A stretch of 64,000 nt of DNA from Lactiplantibacillus brownii (GTDB taxonomy: Bacteria; Bacillota; Bacilli; Lactobacillales; Lactobacillaceae). Location: the NCBI RefSeq assembly GCF_031085375.1, contig NZ_JAVCWF010000001.1:1488001-1552000 (forward strand). Direction: 5' to 3'. Made by a program: the position numbers and the translations under genes. This document shows, piece by piece, positions 43,114 to 51,280 of this stretch (position 1 is the stretch's first letter; the number at the start of each line of letters is the position of its first letter). The notes below the pieces were generated by a model. That model was not told the origin of the DNA, searched no databases, and was given only the letters and a program-made list of their open reading frames with translations.

Positions 43114-43971
43114 ATGGGTACAGTTAAGCTGAATAATGGGATTGAAATGCCCCAATTAGGATTTGGGGTCTTTCAGATAACAGATTTAAAACAGTGCGAA
43201 CAAGCAGTCATCGATGCCCTTGATGCCGGATACCGGTTGATTGATACAGCAGCGGCTTATCAAAATGAATCAGCTGTTGGGCGTGCAATTAAACGTCGTG
43301 GCATTGACCGCAAAGAACTCTTCATTACATCAAAGCTTTGGGTCTCTGATGCTAACTATGAACGAGCCAAGAAAGGTATTGAAACATCTCTTAATAATCT
43401 TGGTGTTGACTACCTAGATTTGTACTTATTGCACCAACCTTATGGCGATATTGCTGGCGCTTGGCGCGCGTTAGAAGAAGCTTACACTGCTGGGAAAATT
43501 CGTGCAATCGGTGTTTCTAATTTTTACACTGATCAATTGAAAAAATTAGAATTATTAAGTGATATTAAACCGGTAATCAACCAGATTGAAGTTAATCCGT
43601 GGTGTCAGCAGAACTCAGCAGTTGATTTTGCACGAAGCGAAGACATCCAGATTGAAGCGTGGGCGCCTTTCGCTGAAGGTAAGCATGATATTTTTACGAA
43701 CGCTACGATTAAAAAGATTGCTGACAAATATAACAAATCCAATGCTCAAGTTACTTTAAGATGGCTCCTCCAACGAGGAATTGTTGTTATTCCTAAGTCA
43801 GTACACAAAAATCGGATTGAGGAAAATAGCGATGTTTTTGATTTCGAATTAACAAATACTGAAATGGCGTTTATGAACGAACTTGATACCGGTAAAAGCC
43901 AATTCTTTGATCATCGTGATCCAGTAGCAATTGAACAAATATTTGGGACAAGTTTAGCACAATTAAAATAA
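43114..43971 (+). CDS. Aldo/keto reductase
   Basis: This 285-residue enzyme of the 2,5-diketo-gluconate reductase type has the catalytic tetrad in context: LIDTAAAYQNE (Asp and Tyr), FITSKLWV (Lys) and LYLLHQP (His). The NADPH-binding C-terminal part is VIPKSVHKNRIEENSDVFDF. It reduces aldehydes or ketones. AAAGAGG precedes ATG 43114. It is first in a three-gene run with the NAD(P)-binding protein (43986) and an SDR (44656), under a divergent LysR gene. The grouping suggests detoxification of reactive carbonyls or quinones. Confidence 0.92.
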   Translation: MGTVKLNNGIEMPQLGFGVFQITDLKQCEQAVIDALDAGYRLIDTAAAYQNESAVGRAIKRRGIDRKELFITSKLWVSDANYERAKKGIETSLNNLGVDYLDLYLLHQPYGDIAGAWRALEEAYTAGKIRAIGVSNFYTDQLKKLELLSDIKPVINQIEVNPWCQQNSAVDFARSEDIQIEAWAPFAEGKHDIFTNATIKKIADKYNKSNAQVTLRWLLQRGIVVIPKSVHKNRIEENSDVFDFELTNTEMAFMNELDTGKSQFFDHRDPVAIEQIFGTSLAQLK

Positions 43972-43985
43972 TAGGAGTGACAAAG

Positions 43986-44633
43986 ATGAAAAAAGTATTA
44001 GTATTAGGTGCAAACGGACAAATTGCTAGAATCGTTGAAGACAGAATTTTGAGTGAACAACCAGATGTTAAATTGACACTATTCTTGCGTCATAGCAGTC
44101 GTTTATCCGGATTAAGTTCAAACAAGAACGTTACCCTGATTGATGGTGACGTAACGGATTATGAAACCGTTAATAAGGCTATGCAGGACCAAGACATGGT
44201 TTATATCGCTTTTGTTGATCACGATGGCAACAATACGATGACTAAGAATGTCGTTAAAGCTATGAAAGAAAACAAGGTTGAACGTGTGATTGAATCAAGT
44301 TTGTTAGGCCTATATAACGAAGTTCCTGGTGAATATGGTCATTGGAACTACAGCATGGTTAAGGGTGGTTTGGACGCTGCTATTAACGCTGACAAGTTGC
44401 TTGAGGAATCAGGCTTAACGTATACAACCTTGCGTTTCCCATGGTTGAATGACCGTGATGAAGTTAAGTATGAAATTACCCACAAGAATGAACAATATCT
44501 TGGCGTTTCTGGTTCTCGTCAAAGTATGGCCGACGTCATTGTTAAGATCATTGCTGACCCAGGCTATTTGAAGAACGATTCAGTTGGTATCGCTGATGCT
44601 GAGACACAAGGTAAAAACAGACCTGTATATTAA
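43986..44633 (+). CDS. NAD(P)H-binding Rossmann protein (NmrA/YwnB-like)
   Basis: This 215-residue protein begins MKKVLVLGANGQIARIVEDR, a glycine-rich dinucleotide-binding motif of atypical SDR proteins. VTLIDGDVTDYETVNKAMQD and MVYIAFVDHDGNNTMTKNVV are typical. Members act as oxidoreductases or as redox sensors. I chose ATG 43986 because AGGAG lies 8 bases upstream; a GTG at 43977 sits on that site. It starts 14 bases after the aldo/keto reductase gene in the same operon. Confidence 0.85.
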   Translation: MKKVLVLGANGQIARIVEDRILSEQPDVKLTLFLRHSSRLSGLSSNKNVTLIDGDVTDYETVNKAMQDQDMVYIAFVDHDGNNTMTKNVVKAMKENKVERVIESSLLGLYNEVPGEYGHWNYSMVKGGLDAAINADKLLEESGLTYTTLRFPWLNDRDEVKYEITHKNEQYLGVSGSRQSMADVIVKIIADPGYLKNDSVGIADAETQGKNRPVY

Positions 44634-44655
44634 GAAAAAGGAGATTATTTTTATT

Positions 44656-45399
44656 ATGAGTGAATCAAAAGTTGTTGTCATTACCGGAGCTTCTAGTGGG
44701 ATTGGTGAAGCTACTGCCAAATTATTGGCAAAAGATGGTGCTAAATTAGTTTTGGGTGCACGTCGTGAAAATAGATTGAAAGATATTGCTGATTCCATTG
44801 AAAAATTAGGTGGGGAAGCAACATACCAATCAACTGATGTTACAGATGATGACCAAGTGGAATCTCTTGCTAAATTAGCGATTGATAAATTTGGTCGGAT
44901 CGATGTCTGGTTGAATAATGCTGGTATTATGCCACAATCAGTTCTTTCAGAGAAGAAGATCAATGACTGGAATAATATGATCGATATCAATATTAAAGGA
45001 ACATTGTACGGAATTGGAGCTGCTATTCCTTACATGGATAAGCAAAAGTCTGGTCACATTATCAATGTTTCTTCAGTTGCTGGTCATACGGCGCATCAAG
45101 GCAGTGCAGTTTATTCCGCAACAAAATTTGCGGTTCGAGCTATTAGTGAATCATTGCGTCAAGAAATGGTCGATGCTAAAAATAATGTTCGAGTAACCGT
45201 TATTTCACCGGGTGCCATCAATACAGAATTATTGAGCTCTGTAACAGATCCAGAAGTTAAAGCTAATATGGAAAAGTTCTATGAATCATTTGGTATTCCG
45301 GTTGATAGAGTAGCTTTAACTATCAAAGAAGCCATTGATATGCCAGCTGATGCAGCTTGGAATGAAGTGATTATTCGTCCGACTAATCAATTGGGATAG
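44656..45399 (+). CDS. Short-chain dehydrogenase/reductase
   Basis: This 247-residue classical SDR has VVVITGASSGIGEATAKLLA (NAD(P) site), LNNAGIMPQS (NAG), INVSSVAGHT (catalytic Ser) and VYSATKFAV (YxxxK). ISPGAINTEL completes the set. It is close to YdfG-type SDRs. I chose ATG 44656, with AAGGAG upstream at 12-base spacing; the start at 44584 overlaps the preceding gene. It is the last gene of the LysR-flanked operon; a hairpin terminator follows at 45459. Confidence 0.92.
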   Translation: MSESKVVVITGASSGIGEATAKLLAKDGAKLVLGARRENRLKDIADSIEKLGGEATYQSTDVTDDDQVESLAKLAIDKFGRIDVWLNNAGIMPQSVLSEKKINDWNNMIDINIKGTLYGIGAAIPYMDKQKSGHIINVSSVAGHTAHQGSAVYSATKFAVRAISESLRQEMVDAKNNVRVTVISPGAINTELLSSVTDPEVKANMEKFYESFGIPVDRVALTIKEAIDMPADAAWNEVIIRPTNQLG

Positions 45400-45458
45400 A
45401 AAAGTACATACAAGATTTGCTGCTCTTTATCAAAAGACAAGTTAAATAAATGAAATTT

Positions 45459-45493
45459 TAGACAACCATCTGTGTATGGTTGCCTATTTTTTT
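45459..45493 (+). terminator. Terminator of the reductase operon
   Basis: CAACCAT pairs with ATGGTTG, extended by TAG/CTA, and is followed by a T run. Confidence 0.8.
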
Positions 45494-45541
45494 GATTTTC
45501 TTCGGTTGTTACAATAATGGCAAATAATCCGATTATATAAA

Positions 45542-45592
45542 AAAAGACTTAATCATCATCCAATTGGACATGATTAGGTCTAATTTATTTTT
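45542..45592 (-). terminator. Terminator of the TetR-SDR unit
   Basis: AGACTTAATCAT pairs with ATGATTAGGTCT, with an A/T-rich tract in the leftward direction; it overlaps the last codons of the TetR gene. Confidence 0.65.
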
Positions 45593-46148
45593 TCAAAGTT
45601 TTAACAACCAATTGTATCGTTTGATTAATTTCCTCCTCATTTGCATCATCCACAGTTTGAAGTAACAACGATGGTACACTACAAAAAGCCGACAGTACTG
45701 CCTGAGGGGCGTCAATAAAATCAGAATCTGCCTGAATTTTTTTATAAAGTATCAACAGTGACGCTGTCTCTTGCTCACCAAATTTTCGGGCCTGTTCATC
45801 TAATAATTCCTGGTTAGTCCATAATGCAGACACAAAATGTGATTCTTTAGGAAATTTTTTAGCTTGTATGATCGTGAAAGTTAACATAGCTATTAACTGA
45901 GCTGTTAAATCAGTCCCTGACTTTTTTATTTCTGCTGTTAAACCAGAATGCAATTCATTTTTAACGGCTTCATATAAACGGCTTAGCAAATCAGTTTTAT
46001 CTGTGTAATACCAATATATAGTTGCCGGACTGACTCCCGCTTTTTTCGCAACCTTGGCTGTTGTTAAATTAGTAAAGCCATCTGCTTGACTGAGTTCAAT
46101 TACAGCATCACGAATAGCTTTTACTTTCTTTTCATCTCTTGTTCTCAT
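45585..46148 (-). CDS. TetR-family transcriptional regulator
   Basis: This 187-residue repressor has a TetR DNA-binding domain: FTNLTTAKVAKKAGVSPATI followed by YWYYTDKTDLLSRLYE. The C-terminal part is a TetR_C_7-like helical bundle. It starts 12 bases after the upstream SDR gene in the same direction, so repressor and enzyme form one operon. A perfect inverted repeat at 47101-47118 upstream of that operon is the likely operator. GGAGAT precedes ATG 46148. The inducer is unknown. Confidence 0.9.
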   Translation of the reverse strand: MRTRDEKKVKAIRDAVIELSQADGFTNLTTAKVAKKAGVSPATIYWYYTDKTDLLSRLYEAVKNELHSGLTAEIKKSGTDLTAQLIAMLTFTIIQAKKFPKESHFVSALWTNQELLDEQARKFGEQETASLLILYKKIQADSDFIDAPQAVLSAFCSVPSLLLQTVDDANEEEINQTIQLVVKTLKK

Positions 46149-46160
46149 TGTATATCTCCA

Positions 46161-47051
46161 TTAAATTATTGAATCTTCATTTAACCATGGCTTTAGTTTT
46201 AACATGTAATAGTCCCAAACAGTTTTTTCTTTTTCAGTGTTCCACTGTTTAGCATAAGGCTTTATCTGTTGCTTTTTATTATTGAAAAATTTGCCTGTAA
46301 TATCTTTCACAGCCTGCGAATCAGCCAAATAAACATTGGTAACAGCACCTTTTTTAGGATCAAGTTTTAATAACTTAGCTATTTTTAGAGAAGATTTATA
46401 AATAAAATCGTTGAACCAACCATTATCACTATTTTGACCAAAGTTGGTAGCAACAGCACCAGGATGGGAGACGTTGACTGTTACATTCTCAATGCCATTT
46501 TTTTGTAGCAGCATGGCCAAATGTTGTGTATTCCAAATTACGAATAGTTTAGCAATCCCATAGCGAGCTTGTCCAGATGCAACTTTCTCCAAATTTAAAT
46601 CACTCATATCCGGTTTGGCTAGACGATAGGTTCCTGAAGACATATTTATAATACGGCCATCTTGAGACCGACGTAATTTTGGAAGTAACAGTTGCGTTAA
46701 CAATAATGGTGCTATCACGTTTAAGGCAAGCGTTCCATCAAAGCCATTTTCCGTTACGAAACGTTTATCATCCAAAACCGCTCCGGCATTGTTTATCAAA
46801 ACATCTAAATGATCATATTTCTGACCAAATTGTGCAACCATCTCCACAATAGCTTTCATGGAGAATAAATCAGCAATCAAATAATCAACATTTTGATTAC
46901 CAGTTTCTTGTTTAATTTCACTGACTACACGTTTAGCCTTTTTTTCATTTCTACCATGAATAATGATGTGATGGCCTTTTTGAGCCAATTCATTTGCGGT
47001 GATTTTGCCGATACCATCAGTAGCTCCAGTAATCATAATTAATTTCTGCAT
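46161..47051 (-). CDS. Short-chain dehydrogenase/reductase (retinol dehydrogenase-like)
   Basis: This 296-residue SDR has MITGATDGIGKITANELAQK, LINNAGAVLDD (NAG), RIINMSSGTY (Ser) and YGIAKLFVI (YxxxK). VSHPGAVATNFG matches the retinol-dehydrogenase-like branch. The substrate is unknown, probably a carbonyl compound. GAAGGAAG precedes ATG 47051. It leads an operon with the TetR gene behind it. The promoter is clear: TTGATT, a 17-base spacer filled by the operator, and TAGTAT. Confidence 0.9.
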   Translation of the reverse strand: MQKLIMITGATDGIGKITANELAQKGHHIIIHGRNEKKAKRVVSEIKQETGNQNVDYLIADLFSMKAIVEMVAQFGQKYDHLDVLINNAGAVLDDKRFVTENGFDGTLALNVIAPLLLTQLLLPKLRRSQDGRIINMSSGTYRLAKPDMSDLNLEKVASGQARYGIAKLFVIWNTQHLAMLLQKNGIENVTVNVSHPGAVATNFGQNSDNGWFNDFIYKSSLKIAKLLKLDPKKGAVTNVYLADSQAVKDITGKFFNNKKQQIKPYAKQWNTEKEKTVWDYYMLKLKPWLNEDSII

Positions 47052-47100
47052 GTTTTAACTTCCTTCAAAGGTTATTTATGTATTATTCATTTTTTAATAC

Positions 47101-47118
47101 TAACTGATTAGTCAGTTA
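47101..47118 (-). promoter_or_regulatory. TetR operator inside the promoter spacer
   Basis: TAACTGA-TTAG-TCAGTTA. On the minus strand TTGATT and TAGTAT flank it at 17-base spacing, so a bound repressor would block RNA polymerase directly. Confidence 0.8.
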
Positions 47119-47169
47119 TAATCAAGCCGAAACTTATCAAAATTAATTAAAAGAATCAGAATGAATTGC

Positions 47170-47206
47170 AAGTGCCCCACGACTGTTTAAGAATCATGGG
47201 GCACTT
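47170..47206. terminator. Stem-loop between the SDR promoter and the IS110 fragment
   Basis: AAGTGCCCCA pairs perfectly with TGGGGCACTT. It could be a terminator or part of the IS110 remnant. Confidence 0.55.
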
Positions 47207-47210
47207 CAAC

Positions 47211-47976
47211 ACACCGGGTCTTACAGTTAACTTTCGCAACATTCGGTAACTCTAAAGGCGGATTCAGTTTTGACAACAAGATTACTTGGAAGCTACTGGC
47301 ACTCTTTCCCCATGCTCAAATAGTCCGGGAATTTACAGATCTGAATGTCTTGCAGAATAATATCTTAGCGGCACATTTTAAGAGTGTTGGTCCAAAACGA
47401 GCTCATGAATATGCTCATAAACTTTGGAAACTAGCCGCAAAAAATGGTGATGGCGTTCCCATTACGTCAGATAACACACGTCAAATCAAGAATTTGGCAG
47501 AACAGGTTCTTGACCTAATGGGGCAGGAAGAAGAACAAATTCAGCGAATGATTGAACTTGGAAATAATTTATCCGAATATACGCTTCTCCAAACTATCCC
47601 CGGAATCGGTGCTAGTACCGCTATTCGACTAATCAGTGAGTTAGGTGATGTTCGACGTTTCAAGACGCGACAGCAACTCAATAGCTTCATTGGAATTGAC
47701 CTGACGGAAATGGACTCGGGTGATCACCAATCAGCACGGCATATCACCAAACACGGTAATCCTCACGCTAGACGGATCCTATATTGGACAGTGGTTCTCA
47801 TGATAAATTTCAAAATGGCAGACAATCATATTAGAGATGGGTATCAAAAAAGACGAGGAGACGGCCCCCAAAAGCCACTCATCGTCAAAGAAATTGATCA
47901 TCTCATTAAGACAATCCTTTATCTCATAAAAACGAATCAACCTTACTCGTATGAGCTAGCCCCTCAACGTAAGTAA
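47211..47976 (+). pseudogene. IS110-family transposase, C-terminal fragment
   Basis: The frame is open across 47215-47976. Its second half is the Transposase_20 domain typical of IS110: YTLLQTIPGIGASTAIRLIS, FKTRQQLNSFIGIDLTEMDS, HITKHGNPHARRILYWTVVL. The N-terminal DEDD nuclease half, normally about 150-200 residues, is absent; upstream sequence is unrelated up to the hairpin at 47170. A TTG at 47350 is the first possible start and lacks a convincing site. The element is therefore a dead remnant. IS110 elements often lack clear terminal repeats, so I cannot mark its ends. Confidence 0.85.
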
Positions 47977-48372
47977 GTCCTCGTTACAATTAAAGCATAC
48001 CAGCCTTGGGAAAAAATTCATACCCTCAAGGCTTATTTAAGTGCACCTCAGGGTCTCACTCTTTGAGGTATTTTAACTATAATCTCTGTTCAAACCTTTG
48101 GACAATGTACAAAAGTAGTCAAATCAAGACCACCTTGAACAAGTAAAACCTAATTTATCACCATTTCCATTGACAAGGCGTAGAAAAGATTGAAAGAGAA
48201 AAGTAGGCATACGGCCATGGTATTAAAGGTATAAATTCCACTTAAAAACACCGAAGATTTAACCACATATTCATCTACTTTTCATATGATTTTAAATCTT
48301 TCGATACGCTTCTTTTGTATAAAATGAAACACATGCGACGCCTTGACCAATCACTTTGTCACTGTGATGCGG
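47977..48372. other. Intergenic region after the IS110 fragment
   Basis: Two hairpins are seen. AGCCTTGGG with CCCTCAAGGCT (about 48003-48034) and ACCTCA with TGAGGT (about 48045-48070) could be the downstream end of the IS or terminators. From 48075 to 48372 I see no gene, repeat or promoter I can support. Confidence 0.45.
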
Positions 48373-49299
48373 TCAGCTGTTGTATTGACGTCCAGTTCCT
48401 GGGGTATAATCCCAGCGTTCTTCCATGATTGTATTGTCTTTCCATTCGTGATTGGGTTTGGTTTCGGCGCGATGGAAGCCATTGCGCGCATAGATACTTC
48501 TGGCTGCCTCTAATTCACTGACCGTCCAGAGATACATTTGAGAAATATCATGAAGCTTAGCGTAATCAACTAGTGTGGTGATAAGTTGCTTACCAAGGCC
48601 ATGGCCTTGATAAGCGGGATCAACAACGAACCAGCGTACTTGCCAAGTGCCATCGGTTGACTCGACTAGACTGACTGTCCCGGCCCGAGTCCCATCTACT
48701 GTTGCAGTGAAGGTGACGCCGCCAAGTTCTGACTGGGTGTATTTGGCTAATGATTCTAGGACATAATATTGAAAAATGGCGTGATAGTGGCGAGCCGTGT
48801 AAACACGTGCATGAAGATCGGCGATATAGCCAATATCCGACAGGCCAGTAGTTTCGATTTTAACATTGTGTTCATTAGTGAGCGTGTTTTTTATGATTTG
48901 CATCGACTTGCTCATTCTACCCAATTGTTGAGGACTATAGGGTGAGACGAAATCATTTAGGCCACTTTGAACTGTACGTACCTGCTTGTCCTGTAATTGT
49001 TCACCCAGGGTGGTTAAGCTGATCAATATGGAACGTTTGTCTTTAGGATTGATTGAACGTTGGATAATGTCCTGCTTTTCCATTTTTGTGAGTATTTTGC
49101 TCAATTGACTTTTATTTAAGTTTAGTTTTTCACTGATGTCGTTGGGATTGATGACACCTGCGGTTTTTATCGTGGTTACAACGCGGTCCTCAACCAGTGA
49201 GAATGGATCTCCGTATAGATGTCGGTCAAATCCCGATAACAGATTTGAGTAATAGCGATTAAAACTACGAAATTTTGTGATGAAATGATTTGGTGTCAT
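48373..49299 (-). CDS. MarR-type HTH fused to GNAT acetyltransferase
   Basis: This 308-residue protein has an N-terminal MarR winged helix (about 1-140: DPFSLVEDRVVTTIKTAG, NLNKSQLSKILTKMEKQDII, then DKRSILISLTTLG) and a C-terminal GNAT domain (about 150-300) with WFVVDPAYQGHGLGKQLITT and YARNGFHRAETKPNHEW. Such fusions are known; both parts look complete. The acetylated substrate and regulon are unknown. I chose ATG 49299 because GGAGG lies 6 bases upstream; the ATG/TTG farther up lies in the operator region. A TGCAAA repeat upstream suggests autoregulation. Confidence 0.88.
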   Translation of the reverse strand: MTPNHFITKFRSFNRYYSNLLSGFDRHLYGDPFSLVEDRVVTTIKTAGVINPNDISEKLNLNKSQLSKILTKMEKQDIIQRSINPKDKRSILISLTTLGEQLQDKQVRTVQSGLNDFVSPYSPQQLGRMSKSMQIIKNTLTNEHNVKIETTGLSDIGYIADLHARVYTARHYHAIFQYYVLESLAKYTQSELGGVTFTATVDGTRAGTVSLVESTDGTWQVRWFVVDPAYQGHGLGKQLITTLVDYAKLHDISQMYLWTVSELEAARSIYARNGFHRAETKPNHEWKDNTIMEERWDYTPGTGRQYNS

Positions 49300-49346
49300 G
49301 TAGCGCCTCCAATTAGTTTGCTGTGCAAAATATAAATATATAGTAA

Positions 49347-49361
49347 TGCAAAATGTTTGCA
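49347..49361 (-). promoter_or_regulatory. Candidate operator of the MarR-GNAT gene
   Basis: TGCAAA-ATG-TTTGCA, a perfect inverted repeat. A second TGCAAAAT copy lies at 49324-49331, between it and the gene. Confidence 0.6.
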
Positions 49362-49526
49362 ATGTCAACAATATCTAAGAAAATGTACCTGACGTTAGTA
49401 GTACCAAAGACTTAGTCTGAATTTTAATTTTTATGTTTTAGTTATATATTTTTAAAGTTTCCTTTAAGTGGCCGTGGTCGCTTAGAGAGAACTTTTTTGT
49501 TTGCAGAACAACATCCAAAAATTTCG

Positions 49527-49628
49527 ATGCTTTTTCTACATGAAAAGAAGAGTCACCGCGAATTAACGTTGACTATCATCGGCTTAGTTTTAATCGTCGG
49601 TGGCGCAATCATTACAACAATCTTTTAA
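49527..49628 (+). pseudogene. C-terminal remnant of a GlcU-like glucose uptake protein
   Basis: A 33-residue frame, MLFLHEKKSHRELTLTIIGL and then VLIVGGAIITTIF, matches the last helix and preceding loop of GlcU/RhaT-type sugar transporters as I remember them (.LFLKEKK....GL.LI..G). Upstream codons in the same frame have no relation to that family, so the rest of the gene was deleted with a junction near 49527. The following gene is glucose 1-dehydrogenase, the usual partner of glcU in Bacillus and Staphylococcus, which supports this reading. Confidence 0.68.
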
Positions 49629-49651
49629 AAACCAAATTGGAGGAATTTATG

Positions 49652-50437
49652 ATGTATGAAGATCTTAAAAACAGAGTGGCAGTAATTACAGGCGGTTCAA
49701 AGGGAATCGGCACCGCAATTTCAGAACGGTTTGGTCAAAAACACATGTCAGTGGTTATTAATTACAATAGTGATGCTACGGGTGCACAGGCGGCCGCTGA
49801 CAAAGTTGAACAAAATGGTGGCAAGGCGGTTATCGTTCAAGCAAACGTGGCCACAGAAGAAGGCAATAACGCGTTACTAAAAGCTGCGGTCGATAACTTC
49901 GGTGACTTGGATGTTTGGGTCAACAATGCTGGTATGGAAATCAAATCACCGACCCATGAATTATCACTAGAAGATTGGAATCGGGTTATTTCAATTGATC
50001 AAACCGGTGTGTTCTTAGGGGCAAAGACCGCTTTGAACTACTTTAAAGAACATGGTAAAAAGGGCAATATCATCAATATGTCATCCGTTCATGAACAGAT
50101 CCCATGGCCAACGTTCTCAAGTTATGCGGCTGCTAAGGGCGGCGTAAAGATGTTTACGAAGACGATTGCCATGGAATATGCCAAAGACGGTGTACGGGTC
50201 AATGCAATTGGACCTGGAGCCATCAACACGCCAATCAACGCGAAGAAGTTTGCGGACAAAGAACAATATGACCAAACCGTTTCAATGGTTCCCATGGACA
50301 GAATTGGTAAACCTGAGGAAGTAGCTGCCGGAGCCGCTTGGTTAGCATCAGATGAATCAAGTTATGTGACTGGTATTACCTTATTCATCGATGGTGGAAT
50401 GACATTGTACCCAGCATTCATGAATGGTCAAGGCTAA
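49652..50437 (+). CDS. gdh: Glucose 1-dehydrogenase (SDR family)
   Basis: This 261-residue SDR is close to Bacillus glucose dehydrogenase. It starts MYEDLKNRVAVITGGSKGIG and has WVNNAGMEIKSPTHELSLED, INMSSVHEQIPWPTFSSYAA (Ser and Tyr-x3-Lys region), IGPGAINTPINAKKFAD and YVTGITLFIDGGMTLYPAF. It oxidises glucose to gluconolactone with NAD(P). GGAGG lies 8 bases before ATG 49652; ATG 49649 is also possible. The transporter gene that would precede it survives only as a remnant at 49527. Confidence 0.93.
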   Translation: MYEDLKNRVAVITGGSKGIGTAISERFGQKHMSVVINYNSDATGAQAAADKVEQNGGKAVIVQANVATEEGNNALLKAAVDNFGDLDVWVNNAGMEIKSPTHELSLEDWNRVISIDQTGVFLGAKTALNYFKEHGKKGNIINMSSVHEQIPWPTFSSYAAAKGGVKMFTKTIAMEYAKDGVRVNAIGPGAINTPINAKKFADKEQYDQTVSMVPMDRIGKPEEVAAGAAWLASDESSYVTGITLFIDGGMTLYPAFMNGQG

Positions 50438-50461
50438 TTGAATTAATTGGAGGATAGGAAA

Positions 50462-51095
50462 TTGAACAATAAATTTCAAAATGCAACGATCGCCGGACAA
50501 ACAATCACGGCTTATCAATTAGGAAAATCTAATTTTGAATGGCGCTGGAACGACTTCTGATGGAATGGATACGAATAAGAATCATCAGCCGATTAGAAGG
50601 TTAACCAATTCGGCTGAAAGTATCATTATTTACTTTTCAAGATCAGGCAGTACGGAATTATTAGCCAGCAAGATTGAAAATAAAACTAATGCTGATATTT
50701 TGGAAATTACTGTGCAAGAACCTTATCCAAGTAATTATCCTAAGACCTTGGCACGGGCAAATGCTGAACGCGAGCGTCAGGATTATCCAGAACTAAATAT
50801 GGCGTTGCCTAACCTGGACCAATACAAAACGGTTTACTTAGGCTATCCAGTTTGGGCCATGACACTGTCGCATCCAATGCACTCGTTTTTAAATACTTAT
50901 GGTCGGCAATTATCTGATAAAATGATTGCCCCGTTCATGAGTGAAGGCGGCTATGGCCAAGGCGACAGTGTTCAAGTGGTGAAAGAGAGTCTTAGCCAAC
51001 GAGGCGCAGTAAATAACCGTTTTACATCGGCCTTAGTAGTCGATGGTAATCAGGTTGACCACGTTGATAAACAGGTTAATGACTGGCTCAGGTAA
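50462..51095 (+). pseudogene. Flavodoxin-like protein with an N-terminal frameshift
   Basis: A TTG at 50462 with a perfect GGAGG 8 bases upstream starts NNKFQNATIAGQTITAYQLG, but this frame stops at 50560. The flavodoxin follows in another frame from about 50535: ESIIIYFSRSGSTELLASKI (FMN phosphate loop), YLGYPVWAMTLSHPMHSFL and APFMSEGGYGQGDSV. Removing one T from the TTTT run at 50533-50536 joins the two into one frame. The flavodoxin fold itself is complete, so a shorter product starting at ATG 50565 might still work. The gene follows gdh by 24 bases and is probably cotranscribed with it. Confidence 0.7.
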
Positions 51096-51195
51096 TGATC
51101 AGTTAACAAGGGGGTAGCGACTGAAGTATATTTAGTAAAGCCAGGTTCAAGACACATTTTAGGTTTGGACCGATCCGCTCAGCAAAATATATATT

Positions 51196-51232
51196 AAAGG
51201 CCCGGTGAATTTAAAATTCGTCGGGCCTTTTG
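51196..51232. terminator. Bidirectional terminator
   Basis: AAAGGCCCG and GAATT pair with AATTC and CGGGCCTTTT. Confidence 0.92.
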
Positions 51233-51280
51233 TAACCGATAAACTCGGCAGGGGACCAAAGAAGAGTTATTTTAAGCTAC

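Noticed and set aside
47170..47206. Hairpin as the left end of the IS110 element
   Set aside because: The perfect AAGTGCCCCA stem looks more like a terminator, and IS110 elements usually lack such terminal repeats; I list it only as a stem-loop.
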